Source of the DNA: CAZGXI01 sp964529715
GTDB taxonomy: Bacteria; Chloroflexota; Anaerolineae; Aggregatilineales; Ch27
Length of the DNA stretch: 64,000 bases
Direction: 5' to 3'
NCBI GenBank assembly: GCA_964529715.1
Contig: CAZGXI010000002.1
Span: forward strand, 124,001 to 188,000
Part shown: positions 34,470 to 42,811 of the stretch, piece after piece
Numbering within the stretch: the stretch's first letter is position 1
How the letters are laid out: each line of letters opens with the position of its first letter
The notes under the pieces: generated by a model
Told to the model about the DNA's origin: nothing
The model's input: the letters and a program-made list of their open reading frames with translations, nothing else
Databases searched by the model: none
Made by a program: the position numbers and the translations under genes

Positions 34470-35480
34470 CTACCGCCCCAGGTACACCGGCGCCAGCAGA
34501 TTGAGAAACAGCCCTAGCATGAACCAAACCCCAGCGATCCGGGTGTGCACGAACGCCAGGGACACGTACCACAGTGGCCACACAGGATAATTCGGCGGCG
34601 GCTCGGTCGGCCTGGGTTGGGAATACGCCTTCAGCACGCGGAACAGCGTCCGGCCAGCCAGCACGACCAGCAACACCCACACACTCAAGGAACCGGTCAG
34701 CACCAGCCCGGCAATGATCACGTAAAAGGCAATCATCATGCCCTGGTTCAACAGGCGAGACGGACGGTAGCCGAGAATCACTGGCAGGGTGCGAATGCCG
34801 CGCCGACCGTCCGCCTCGAACTTATCCAGATGCTTGCCCATGAGCACCGTCGTCACCAACAGCGCATACGGCAACGAGGCGACGATCACCCACAACGGCA
34901 GGGTGTTCGTTGTAACAAAGTACGTGCCGCCGATCATCAGCGGCCCCCATACCAGCCCGACGCTCAACTCTCCCAGGCCGTGATGTTTGAGCCGGAGCGG
35001 CGGCGCGACGTAAAACACGCTGATGAACAGCCCCAACCCGGCAAAGACAAGCACTGGCCAGCCGTGTCGCAGGAACAGGATGCCGCCGATGATCACGTCG
35101 AGGGCATTGACCGTCAGAATCGCGTTGCGCAGCCCGGTTTTGCTAATCATGCCGGAAAGAATCGGGTGAGGCGAATATTGGGCGCGCACGTACTCGTCGG
35201 TATCCACACCGCCTTCCAGGTCAAAGTAGTCGTTGATCATGTTGTTGGCAGCGTGAGCGATCAAAATGCCGATCACGGCCAGGACAAACGAAAACCCGTC
35301 GAACGCCACCCCCTCCGTCCGCGTGGCAATCGCCGCCAGCAGACCGCCGATCAGGCCCGACGTCAGGGTCATCGAAAAGACGCAGGCGCGGATGATGATC
35401 AGCCAACGGGAAATCGGGTCCATCCGCTTTTCTTCGCACAGATTGCAGGTTCGCAGGACTTCGATCCAATTCGGGATCAT
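34470..35480 (-). CDS. UbiA-family prenyltransferase (MenA-like)
   Basis: A 336-residue polytopic enzyme that attaches a polyprenyl chain to an aromatic acceptor. The two Asp-rich Mg-diphosphate sites are NDYFDLEGGVD and DKFEADGRRGIRT. A Cys pair (CNLCEE) occurs near the N-terminus. The closest functional class is 1,4-dihydroxy-2-naphthoate prenyltransferase of menaquinone synthesis, although heme or quinone alternatives cannot be excluded. The ATG at 35480 follows GGAGG by 10 bases. Its stop abuts the queG start. Confidence 0.85.
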   Translation of the reverse strand: MIPNWIEVLRTCNLCEEKRMDPISRWLIIIRACVFSMTLTSGLIGGLLAAIATRTEGVAFDGFSFVLAVIGILIAHAANNMINDYFDLEGGVDTDEYVRAQYSPHPILSGMISKTGLRNAILTVNALDVIIGGILFLRHGWPVLVFAGLGLFISVFYVAPPLRLKHHGLGELSVGLVWGPLMIGGTYFVTTNTLPLWVIVASLPYALLVTTVLMGKHLDKFEADGRRGIRTLPVILGYRPSRLLNQGMMIAFYVIIAGLVLTGSLSVWVLLVVLAGRTLFRVLKAYSQPRPTEPPPNYPVWPLWYVSLAFVHTRIAGVWFMLGLFLNLLAPVYLGR

Positions 35481-35620
35481 GGCTGCCAATCCTCCATAGA
35501 CAACAAAATTATACTTAAATCGTCAAAATTATCCCCTGACAAAAACATCTGTGCAAAAAAGAGACAGGGGCGATGTACCTCATACCACCCCAACGCAACA
35601 ACTTCGTCCCGACACCTCGG

Positions 35621-37768
35621 TTAATTCTTCTCCCCCAGCGCGCGCAGTGACGCCTCAGCCTGGCGTCGCTCCGGCGCATGGAGAATAGTAAACAGGCGAG
35701 CCGCCTCAGAGAACAACTGCCGCGCCTGATCGGCTTCCCCCTGCGACACCAGCAACATCCCCTGGCCGAGCAGCGCGTGGGCCAGGTCGCGTTGCAACCC
35801 CAGCCGGCGGGCCAGGTTGATCGCCTCAGCATAATAGGCATCTGACGCTGCCGCAGCACCGGTCTCCCGCGCCAGATCGCCCAAACGCCACAGGGTACGT
35901 GTTACCAGTTCCATATCTCCGTCCGCACGCCCTGCTGCCAGCGCAGACTCATAATGCGTCTGTGCTTCGTCATACTGGCCCTGACGGGCCAGGGTTTCAC
36001 CGAGGTTACTATGGAACACCGCCTGCCAGCGTTGCTGCCCGGCCTGCTCGACCAGGGTTAGCGCCTGCCGGTGCAGTGTCAGCGCCGCAGGATAATCTTC
36101 CATCTGACGATAAGCCTGGGCCAAGTTATCGCTTTGCACCGCCTGCATCAGCCGGTTTTCCAGGCGGCGGCTGATCGCCAGGGCCGCCTCCAGGATGGTA
36201 ACAGCCTCTTGGAGCCGCCCGGTCACAACATAAAACCAGCCCAGGTTGCCCAGACGCAGGCTCTCTGCCGCTGGGTCGTTGGAATCGCGGGCGATGGTAA
36301 TCGACTCCTGGTAGAACGCCTCTGCCGTTTCTGTGTCTCCGGTGTCGGTGTAGATATTGGCGACATTGGAAAGCACCAGGCCGCGCGTCGGCGGATGATT
36401 GACATGGTTCAGCGCCATCAACGCCTGTTCGTAGTAGCCCAACGCCTGCTTGCGATCCCCCTGTTCCTTGAGAACATTGCCCACATCGCAAAGCAGGGTT
36501 GCCAGCCGGCGGTAGTCGCCCTGTCCCTCAAACAGACTGATCGCCTCTTTCCAGGCTTCCAATGCCTGCTGCGGCTGGCCCTGGGCGTGGTAAAGCCTGC
36601 CCAGATAGTTCAACGTCAGGGCAAGCTGTGCATCATCCTCGGCACGACGAGCAGCGTCGGCGGCCCGGCGATACGTCTCCAACGCAGCGACAGGATCGAC
36701 CTCCTGCTGCACACGCGCCAGTTCCAGCAGCAACCCTATCGCCTTGACCGGAATTTCCCCTCCTGGAAACTGGTCCAACGCCAGGCGCAGATGCTCGACC
36801 GCCTGATCGCGCTGCCCCATTGCCCGGTACGTCGCGCCGATTTGCCCGTAGGCGCGGGCCACTTCCTCGGCCTGGCCGAGCGACCGGGCCAGGGTGATCG
36901 CCTCCTGGCTAAACTGGATCGCCTCTTCATATTGGGCCGTTTGAAAGCTCGCCTCGGCACGGTCTAGCAACAGCGCCAGTTTCACCTGCGGCTTCACGGC
37001 CACGCCTTGCCCGATCAGGGTGAACACGCGCGTGAACAGGCGGTTAACCTCTTGCAGTTTGCCTTCGGCCATGTAGCGCCGAGCCAATGTGCTGGCCCAA
37101 CGCACCTCCTCATCAACATCGCCCTGGCTATGCGCCAGGCGCAATGCGTGCACGATCAGGCGGTGCCCTTCAGGGGTGCGCCCGGTAGCGATATTCGCCT
37201 CGCCCAGGCGTCCCAGATAATACGGCTTCTGCTGGCGGGTGAGCTGGTTCGCCTCCTCCAACAGGCGGCGGGCATAGCTGGCATTGCCCTGTTCCAGGTA
37301 GCGGTCGGCCAACTGACTTAGCAGATGTGCCTTGAGCACCGGGTCGGAACCGTTGCGGGCGTTCGTCAGCGCCTCGCTGTAGGCATCCACCGCCTCCTGA
37401 GTATCGCCGCGCGCCAGTTGGAAGTTACCCCAATCATTTAGAACAGCGGCCAACAGCGTCGAATTCTGCTGGCTACGCGCAATATCCAAGGCCTGTTGCA
37501 ACACACGACGGGCATCTTCCCAGCGGCCCTGGTCGGTATACAACGCCCCGATATGGCCCAACACGGTCGCCTCAGCGGTGAGATTATGCGCCTGGCGAAC
37601 CTGGGTCAAGATGTCCTCGAAGGCTTCCAACGCCTCTGCATACTGTCCGCGCTGCCGCGCCTGGCTGCCCGCCGAAAGCGCCTCCTGCCAGCGTTGCATC
37701 TCTGCCGCAAACGCCGCCCCTGGCGAATTCTTTCCAAGCAGGTCGTCAAAAAACTGGCGCCACCCCAT
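35621..37768 (-). CDS. Tetratricopeptide repeat protein
   Basis: A 715-residue soluble protein made almost wholly of TPR units (about 15), for example YAEALEAFEDILTQVRQ, GRWEDARRVLQQALDIAR and GDRKQALGYYEQALM. The units include several NB-ARC-type long repeats with an LGNLGWFYVVTGRLQEAVTI pattern. There is no signal peptide, membrane helix or effector domain. TPRs of this kind form a scaffold for protein partners. The nearest neighbours do not reveal a partner. TATAAT on the minus strand at 37812-37817 may serve as its promoter. Confidence 0.92.
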   Translation of the reverse strand: MGWRQFFDDLLGKNSPGAAFAAEMQRWQEALSAGSQARQRGQYAEALEAFEDILTQVRQAHNLTAEATVLGHIGALYTDQGRWEDARRVLQQALDIARSQQNSTLLAAVLNDWGNFQLARGDTQEAVDAYSEALTNARNGSDPVLKAHLLSQLADRYLEQGNASYARRLLEEANQLTRQQKPYYLGRLGEANIATGRTPEGHRLIVHALRLAHSQGDVDEEVRWASTLARRYMAEGKLQEVNRLFTRVFTLIGQGVAVKPQVKLALLLDRAEASFQTAQYEEAIQFSQEAITLARSLGQAEEVARAYGQIGATYRAMGQRDQAVEHLRLALDQFPGGEIPVKAIGLLLELARVQQEVDPVAALETYRRAADAARRAEDDAQLALTLNYLGRLYHAQGQPQQALEAWKEAISLFEGQGDYRRLATLLCDVGNVLKEQGDRKQALGYYEQALMALNHVNHPPTRGLVLSNVANIYTDTGDTETAEAFYQESITIARDSNDPAAESLRLGNLGWFYVVTGRLQEAVTILEAALAISRRLENRLMQAVQSDNLAQAYRQMEDYPAALTLHRQALTLVEQAGQQRWQAVFHSNLGETLARQGQYDEAQTHYESALAAGRADGDMELVTRTLWRLGDLARETGAAAASDAYYAEAINLARRLGLQRDLAHALLGQGMLLVSQGEADQARQLFSEAARLFTILHAPERRQAEASLRALGEKN

Positions 37769-37860
37769 GCATCAATCCCATTCGTCAATCGTCTGTCTGC
37801 GCAATGATGCGATTATAACGCATCCGGGGACAACACACGTTTTCCACTGAAACAGACATC

Positions 37861-37896
37861 TGAAACAGGCAGCGGACATGGGAAGTCCGCCGCCTG
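37861..37896 (-). terminator. Terminator after uvrA
   Basis: On the minus strand CAGGC-x-GCGGAC pairs with GTCCGC-x-GCCTG (one mismatch, 7-nt loop), followed by TTTCA. It begins 10 bases after the uvrA stop. Confidence 0.65.
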
Positions 37897-37905
37897 TGGT
37901 ATACG

Positions 37906-40809
37906 CTAGTGCCGTCCGTTGAGGTACGGGGCGAGGTAGTGGCCAGTGTGGCTGGTCGCTATCTGGACGATCTCTTCCGGTGAGCCTTCGGCGATGACTT
38001 CGCCACCAGCGTCGCCACCCTCCGGCCCCAGATCGATCAGGTGATCGGCCACCTTGATGATGTCAGGGTTGTGTTCAATGATCACCACTGTGTTACCTTG
38101 GTCTACCAAGGTTTGAAGCACCACGATCAGCCGGGCCACATCGGCGGCGTGCAGACCTACCGACGGTTCATCCAGCACGTAGATCGTGCGCCCGGTGGCG
38201 CGCTTGCTCAGTTCGCGGCTCAGCTTCACACGCTGTGCCTCGCCGCCGCTCAGCGTCGTGGCGGGCTGGCCGATGCGGATATAGCCCAGCCCCACCGCGT
38301 CCAGCGTCTTGAGCTTGGTCACAATCGCCGGGATGTTGGCGAAGAATTCCAGACCTTCGCTCACCGTCAGGTCGAGCACTTCCGCGATGTTCTTGCCTTT
38401 GTAGCGCACCTGGAGCGTCTCACGGTTGTAACGCGCCCCGTGACACACGTCGCACGGCACATAAATATCCGGCAAGAACTGCATGGCGATCAAAAGCTGC
38501 CCCTGCCCCTGGCAGTTTTCGCAACGCCCGCCCTTAACGTTAAAGCTGAAGCGCCCGGCGTTGTAGCCGCGTACCTTGCTCTCCGGCAGGTCCGCGAACA
38601 GGGAGCGGATGGCGTCGAACATCTTGGTATAGGTGCCGGGGTTGCTGCGCGGTGTGCGCCCGATGGGACTCTGGTCGATGTTGATGACCTTGTCGATGTT
38701 CTCCAGGCCGTCAATCGCGGTGTGTGCGCCAGGCCGTTCACGGCTGCCGTGCAGGATTTGCGCCAACCGCTTGTAGAGGATTTCGATCAGCAGGGTGCTT
38801 TTGCCGCTGCCGCTGACGCCGGTGATGCACACCAGTTTGCCCAGCGGGATCGCCACGTCGATGTTCTTAAGGTTGTTCTCGCGCGCACCGCGAATGACAA
38901 TCTGTTGCCCGTTGCCGGGGCGGCGCATCAGGGGGACTGGGATGCGCTGTCGTCCGGAGAGATAAGCCCCGGTGATGCTGTTCGGGTTCTCCATGATCTG
39001 CTGGACAGTGCCCTCGGCCATGATCCGCCCACCGTGCTCGCCGGCGCCCGGCCCCAGGTCGATCACCCAGTCGGCGCTGCGGATGGTGTCTTCGTCGTGC
39101 TCTACCACCAACAGGGTGTTGCCCAGGTCGCGCATCCCCAGCAGGGTGCGAATCAGGCGGGCATTGTCGCGCTGGTGCAGACCGATGGTCGGCTCATCCA
39201 ACACATAGAGCACCCCCGTCAGTCGGCTGCCGATCTGCGTCGCCAGACGGATGCGCTGCGCCTCCCCGCCGCTGAGGGTGCCGGACTGCCGCGCCAGCGT
39301 CAGGTAATCCAGCCCTACATCCACCATAAAGCCCAGCCGCGACTCGATCTCTTTGATGATCTGGTGGGCGATCTGCTGCTCCCGCTCAGAGAGCCGGGCC
39401 GGGTGGCCGTTGCCGCCGCGCAGATCGCGCATCCAGGACAATAGGCGCTGGGCAGTCATCTGAGTCACTTCGACGATGTTCAACCCGTCCACCGTGACAG
39501 CCAGGGCCTCCGGGCGTAGACGCTTACCCCGACACTTAGGACACTCCACCCCGGTCATGAGGGTTTCATAGAAGCTGCGCGCACCATCTGAGCTGGTCTC
39601 CCGGTAGCGGCGTTTCATCGTATTGATGATGCCCTCCCAGTGGGTATTCCAGGTGCCACTGAACGAACGGGCTTCGTCCTCGCTACTATAAGACATGCGA
39701 AAGCGACGGTTGCCGGCACCGTAGAGAATCAGATGCTGATGTTCTGCCGACAATTTGCTCCAGGGCTTATTCGTCGGAATACCAAGCTGCTGCGCCACTG
39801 TGAGCATCGTCCTGACCGACCAACCGTCCACACTGTTCCAACCGGGGGCATTGATCGCACCATCTTCGAGCGAGAGGTCCGGGTTTGGCACGATGAGCGT
39901 CGGGTCGAACTCCAATCGGACGCCAAGACCCTGGCACTCCGGACAGGCCCCGTGCGGACTGTTAAAGCTGAAGGTGCGCGGCTCGATGTCCGGCAAGCTA
40001 CCGTGCCCATGCACACAGGCCAGATGTTCGCTGTAAAGCGTGTCGGTCGGGTTAGCAGGATCGGTCACGTCATTGATGATGACCAGTCCGCCGCTGCGCT
40101 TGAGCGCGACCTCGACCGAATCGGTCAGACGGCTGACGGCCGCACGGGCATCCTCGCTCTCCGGGTCATCATAGCGGCGCGTCGCCAGGCGGTCTACGAC
40201 GATCTCGATGGTATGGTTCTTGTAGCGATCCAGGTCGATGTCCTCGTTCACGTCGCGCGTCTCGCCATTGACACGCACGCGGACAAACCCGGCTTTGCGG
40301 ATGTCCTCGAAGATGCGCTCGTGCCGCCCCTTCCGATCCTGGATAACCGGCGAAAGGATCTGTATACGGCGTCCTTCGGGCAGGGCCAGCACCGCATCGA
40401 CGATCTGCTGCGCGCTTTGGGCCACGACCGTTTCGCCACACACAGGACAGTGCGGGACACCGATTCGGGCATAAAGCAGGCGCAGATAGTCGTAAATTTC
40501 CGTCACTGTGCCGACGGTCGAGCGTGGATTGGCGCTGACCCCCTTCTGATCGATGGACACCGCCGGGCTGAGACCCTCGATCTGGTCCACGTCCGGCTTT
40601 TCCATCTGGCCGAGAAATTGCCGGGCGTAGGCGCTCAGGCTTTCGACGTAACGGCGCTGCCCTTCGGCGAAGATCGTATCGAAGGCCAGCGACGACTTGC
40701 CCGAACCGGATAGGCCGGTGATCACCACGAGCTTATCGCGGGGGATGTCAACGTCGATGTTCTTGAGGTTGTGTTCGCGCGCGCCGCGCACAATAATTTT
40801 TTCTTGCAT
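37906..40809 (-). CDS. uvrA: Excinuclease ABC subunit A
   Basis: A 967-residue ATPase that finds DNA damage with UvrB in nucleotide excision repair. It has two ABC modules: Walker A GLSGSGKSS near residue 30 with LSGGEAQRIRLA, and GVSGSGKSTL with LSGGEAQRVKLS. Zinc-binding pairs are CPVCGE and CPECQG in the N-terminal half, CPKCRG, and CENCQG with CDVCHG in the C-terminal half. Insertion, signature II and Q-loop regions are intact and length is normal. It is transcribed alone from a promoter at 40857-40885. Confidence 0.98.
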   Translation of the reverse strand: MQEKIIVRGAREHNLKNIDVDIPRDKLVVITGLSGSGKSSLAFDTIFAEGQRRYVESLSAYARQFLGQMEKPDVDQIEGLSPAVSIDQKGVSANPRSTVGTVTEIYDYLRLLYARIGVPHCPVCGETVVAQSAQQIVDAVLALPEGRRIQILSPVIQDRKGRHERIFEDIRKAGFVRVRVNGETRDVNEDIDLDRYKNHTIEIVVDRLATRRYDDPESEDARAAVSRLTDSVEVALKRSGGLVIINDVTDPANPTDTLYSEHLACVHGHGSLPDIEPRTFSFNSPHGACPECQGLGVRLEFDPTLIVPNPDLSLEDGAINAPGWNSVDGWSVRTMLTVAQQLGIPTNKPWSKLSAEHQHLILYGAGNRRFRMSYSSEDEARSFSGTWNTHWEGIINTMKRRYRETSSDGARSFYETLMTGVECPKCRGKRLRPEALAVTVDGLNIVEVTQMTAQRLLSWMRDLRGGNGHPARLSEREQQIAHQIIKEIESRLGFMVDVGLDYLTLARQSGTLSGGEAQRIRLATQIGSRLTGVLYVLDEPTIGLHQRDNARLIRTLLGMRDLGNTLLVVEHDEDTIRSADWVIDLGPGAGEHGGRIMAEGTVQQIMENPNSITGAYLSGRQRIPVPLMRRPGNGQQIVIRGARENNLKNIDVAIPLGKLVCITGVSGSGKSTLLIEILYKRLAQILHGSRERPGAHTAIDGLENIDKVINIDQSPIGRTPRSNPGTYTKMFDAIRSLFADLPESKVRGYNAGRFSFNVKGGRCENCQGQGQLLIAMQFLPDIYVPCDVCHGARYNRETLQVRYKGKNIAEVLDLTVSEGLEFFANIPAIVTKLKTLDAVGLGYIRIGQPATTLSGGEAQRVKLSRELSKRATGRTIYVLDEPSVGLHAADVARLIVVLQTLVDQGNTVVIIEHNPDIIKVADHLIDLGPEGGDAGGEVIAEGSPEEIVQIATSHTGHYLAPYLNGRH

Positions 40810-40856
40810 ACCCGCTTCCCGCCGCTCGATCAGAAACAGATTCGCACGCCCGTTCT

Positions 40857-40885
40857 ATTTTACATCGGATCAACACCGGGAGCAA
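40857..40885 (-). promoter_or_regulatory. Promoter of uvrA
   Basis: TTGCTC (40880-40885) and TAAAAT (40857-40862) are 17 bp apart on the minus strand. No LexA-type box is obvious beside it. Confidence 0.65.
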
Positions 40886-40957
40886 TGCGAAGATCGAGTC
40901 TAGCAGGTTGAACAGGCTCCGGCAAGAGGATATAGCGCCAGGGGGGATGGCGGCGAC

Positions 40958-41878
40958 TTAAATTTTCCCCGGCGAGACTGCCCCTCCGTCGGGCAATGGT
41001 TGCCCCATTTCCGGCACCAACGACCAGTCCGCCAGACTCTGGTAGACCATCGGGGAAATATCGGGGTCGTCCCAGGTAAGCCAGGCGCGGGCGATGGCCA
41101 GGCCCGTTTCGGGAACGGCAGCCGCTACCGTGCTGATTCCCTGACCCAATGCCTGCCGCAAGGCTTCCACTTCCGGGTCGCTACGCACACGGCAATCAAG
41201 GCGGCGGAAGGCCGCCATGAGCATATGGAGCAGATCGAGCGCATCTAGCGCAGCGGCGCGATGGGTCAGCAGGCCAGCTTCCGAAACAGCAGCGGCAGCC
41301 AGGGCATGTTCCAGCGCACTGCCGATGTGTGCGTAACGGCGCAGTTCGTACATGGTGTGCAGCCAATCTTCGGCGAGCATCAGCCGCAGACCACGAACGA
41401 CCGCCTCACGGACCGGAGAAAGCGGCGTAGAGGCCGCTCGCATCAACACTCGTACCCCCTCGGCGGCGGCGCGAAAAGCAGCGGCGTGAATCCCTGCGCC
41501 GATCACCGCACAACAGGGCAGGATTACACGTGGAGCGTCCGGCAGCAGAGGCGCATCGGTCAGAAAGCGCCAGCCTTCCAACAGCCACGCGACAGCGTTG
41601 TAACTGATCCGCAGAGACAGGGATTCGTCGCGGCAAACGGCACGCAGTTCGTCGGCAAATGCCGCCAGCAGGTCGTCGTCGAGTCGGGCCGGCAGACCGC
41701 TGTGATCGATCAGATAGTCTTCCAAATCGGCGATCTCGTCATCCTTCGCGCGGTCGTCGATGCGCCGCCCAGCCACCGTCAGATAGCCTCCGGCCCACAG
41801 TCGCAAATTCGGCGCACGGAGAGCAGCGTCTAACAGCGGACGCAGCGCGGCGCGGTGGACTTCTCGCGCAGAGGTCAT
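40958..41878 (-). CDS. Hypothetical alpha-helical protein
   Basis: A 306-residue, Ala/Leu/Arg-rich protein predicted to be nearly all helical, with no signal peptide or membrane span. I do not recognise a family. Notable segments are CCAVIGAGIHAAAFRAAAEG and ALDALDLLHMLMAAFRRLDC, consistent with HEAT-like packing. The ATG overlaps the stop of the PIG-L gene by 4 bases, so it is translated with the deacetylase and may act in the same process. Confidence 0.7.
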   Translation of the reverse strand: MTSAREVHRAALRPLLDAALRAPNLRLWAGGYLTVAGRRIDDRAKDDEIADLEDYLIDHSGLPARLDDDLLAAFADELRAVCRDESLSLRISYNAVAWLLEGWRFLTDAPLLPDAPRVILPCCAVIGAGIHAAAFRAAAEGVRVLMRAASTPLSPVREAVVRGLRLMLAEDWLHTMYELRRYAHIGSALEHALAAAAVSEAGLLTHRAAALDALDLLHMLMAAFRRLDCRVRSDPEVEALRQALGQGISTVAAAVPETGLAIARAWLTWDDPDISPMVYQSLADWSLVPEMGQPLPDGGAVSPGKI

Positions 41879-42762
41879 GGAACTACTCCCTCGAAGAGAT
41901 CACGCTCCAACCGGGCGCCAGGTTGTACTGCCGGCCAGGCGCGAAAAAACGACTCCCAGCCAAGCGTCTGCCGGGCCAGAAATATCGGCAGGCGCATCAT
42001 CTGCCGGGGACTGACCTGACTGGCATGGCAACCGTCGGCCTGCTCCAGTTCGTCATAATAACGGCGCAAGTCCAGACGGGCGTGCACGGGGAGGGTCGCA
42101 TCCAATACCGCCTGGAAGTCCAGGTCCTTGTTCCTGCCCATATGACGCGGGTCTTGACCGGTCAGCCGCGCCAGCAGCACCCCCAAGCGGATGAAGAAGC
42201 GCGGAAACACATCGAAATATAACTTTTGCGGCTGGTAAACTGCCAGCCCGCTGTCCAGCTGTTCCGGGTATTTTTCTGGATTCCCAGCTTCGTGAAACGC
42301 CTGCACCGTCGCCCGATGCATGGCGATGTGGTCTGGGTGGCCATAGCCGCCATACGGATCAAAGGTGATAACCACCTGTGGGCGCACACGGCGAATCACT
42401 TCCACGATCCGGCGAGCAACGTCATCTTGCGGGGTTTGCCACAGGCAATCGGGATGCCGGTTATCTGGTGTGCCCATCATGCCGCTGTCGCGGTAGCCGA
42501 AAAGGATCACCTCGCGGATGCCCAGGCGTTCGGCTGCGCAGGCCAACTCTGCCTGACGCAGCTCCCCCACCGAAGCGTATCCTTGCAGGCGTTCTGGCGG
42601 AACAGTGCCCGCATCTCCGTCGGTAGCGCAGATCAGGCTTACTTCCACCCCACTGCGTGTATAGTGCAGGATCGTCCCGCCCAGCCCGAACGTCTCATCA
42701 TCGGGATGCGCGTAGCAAACCAGCAGGCGCTTTGAGTCGGATGAAGGCAAATTTGAAGCCAT
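41875..42762 (-). CDS. PIG-L/LmbE-family deacetylase
   Basis: A 295-residue zinc-dependent N-acetylglucosamine-type deacetylase. The metal site is AHPDDE near the N-terminus and HPDH (GGYGHPDHIAMHRAT) further on. Family members include MshB and BshB, which act in low-molecular-weight thiol synthesis, and GlcNAc-PI deacetylase. The substrate here is open. ATG at 42762 follows GGAGG. A hairpin overlapping the ribosome site and a TATAAT promoter within it suggest that read-through from the caspase gene is poorly translated. Confidence 0.9.
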   Translation of the reverse strand: MASNLPSSDSKRLLVCYAHPDDETFGLGGTILHYTRSGVEVSLICATDGDAGTVPPERLQGYASVGELRQAELACAAERLGIREVILFGYRDSGMMGTPDNRHPDCLWQTPQDDVARRIVEVIRRVRPQVVITFDPYGGYGHPDHIAMHRATVQAFHEAGNPEKYPEQLDSGLAVYQPQKLYFDVFPRFFIRLGVLLARLTGQDPRHMGRNKDLDFQAVLDATLPVHARLDLRRYYDELEQADGCHASQVSPRQMMRLPIFLARQTLGWESFFRAWPAVQPGARLERDLFEGVVP

Positions 42763-42765
42763 CGC

Positions 42766-42811
42766 AAGTGTTTCCTCCGGACGGCAAATTATACCACGCC
42801 GTGAAACACTT
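42766..42811 (-). promoter_or_regulatory. Promoter nested in a hairpin before the PIG-L gene
   Basis: AAGTGTTTC (42803-42811) and GAAACACTT (42766-42774) form a perfect 9-bp stem, extended inward by ACGGC/GCCGT. Between the arms lies TATAAT (42788-42793, TGG before it). RNA starting at this promoter (about 42781) would lack the first arm, while RNA reading through from the caspase gene would fold and cover the GGAGG region. Confidence 0.6.

Noticed and set aside
38041..39444. 467-residue ORF antisense to uvrA
   Set aside because: uvrA is intact with all motifs; the antisense frame shows no domain.
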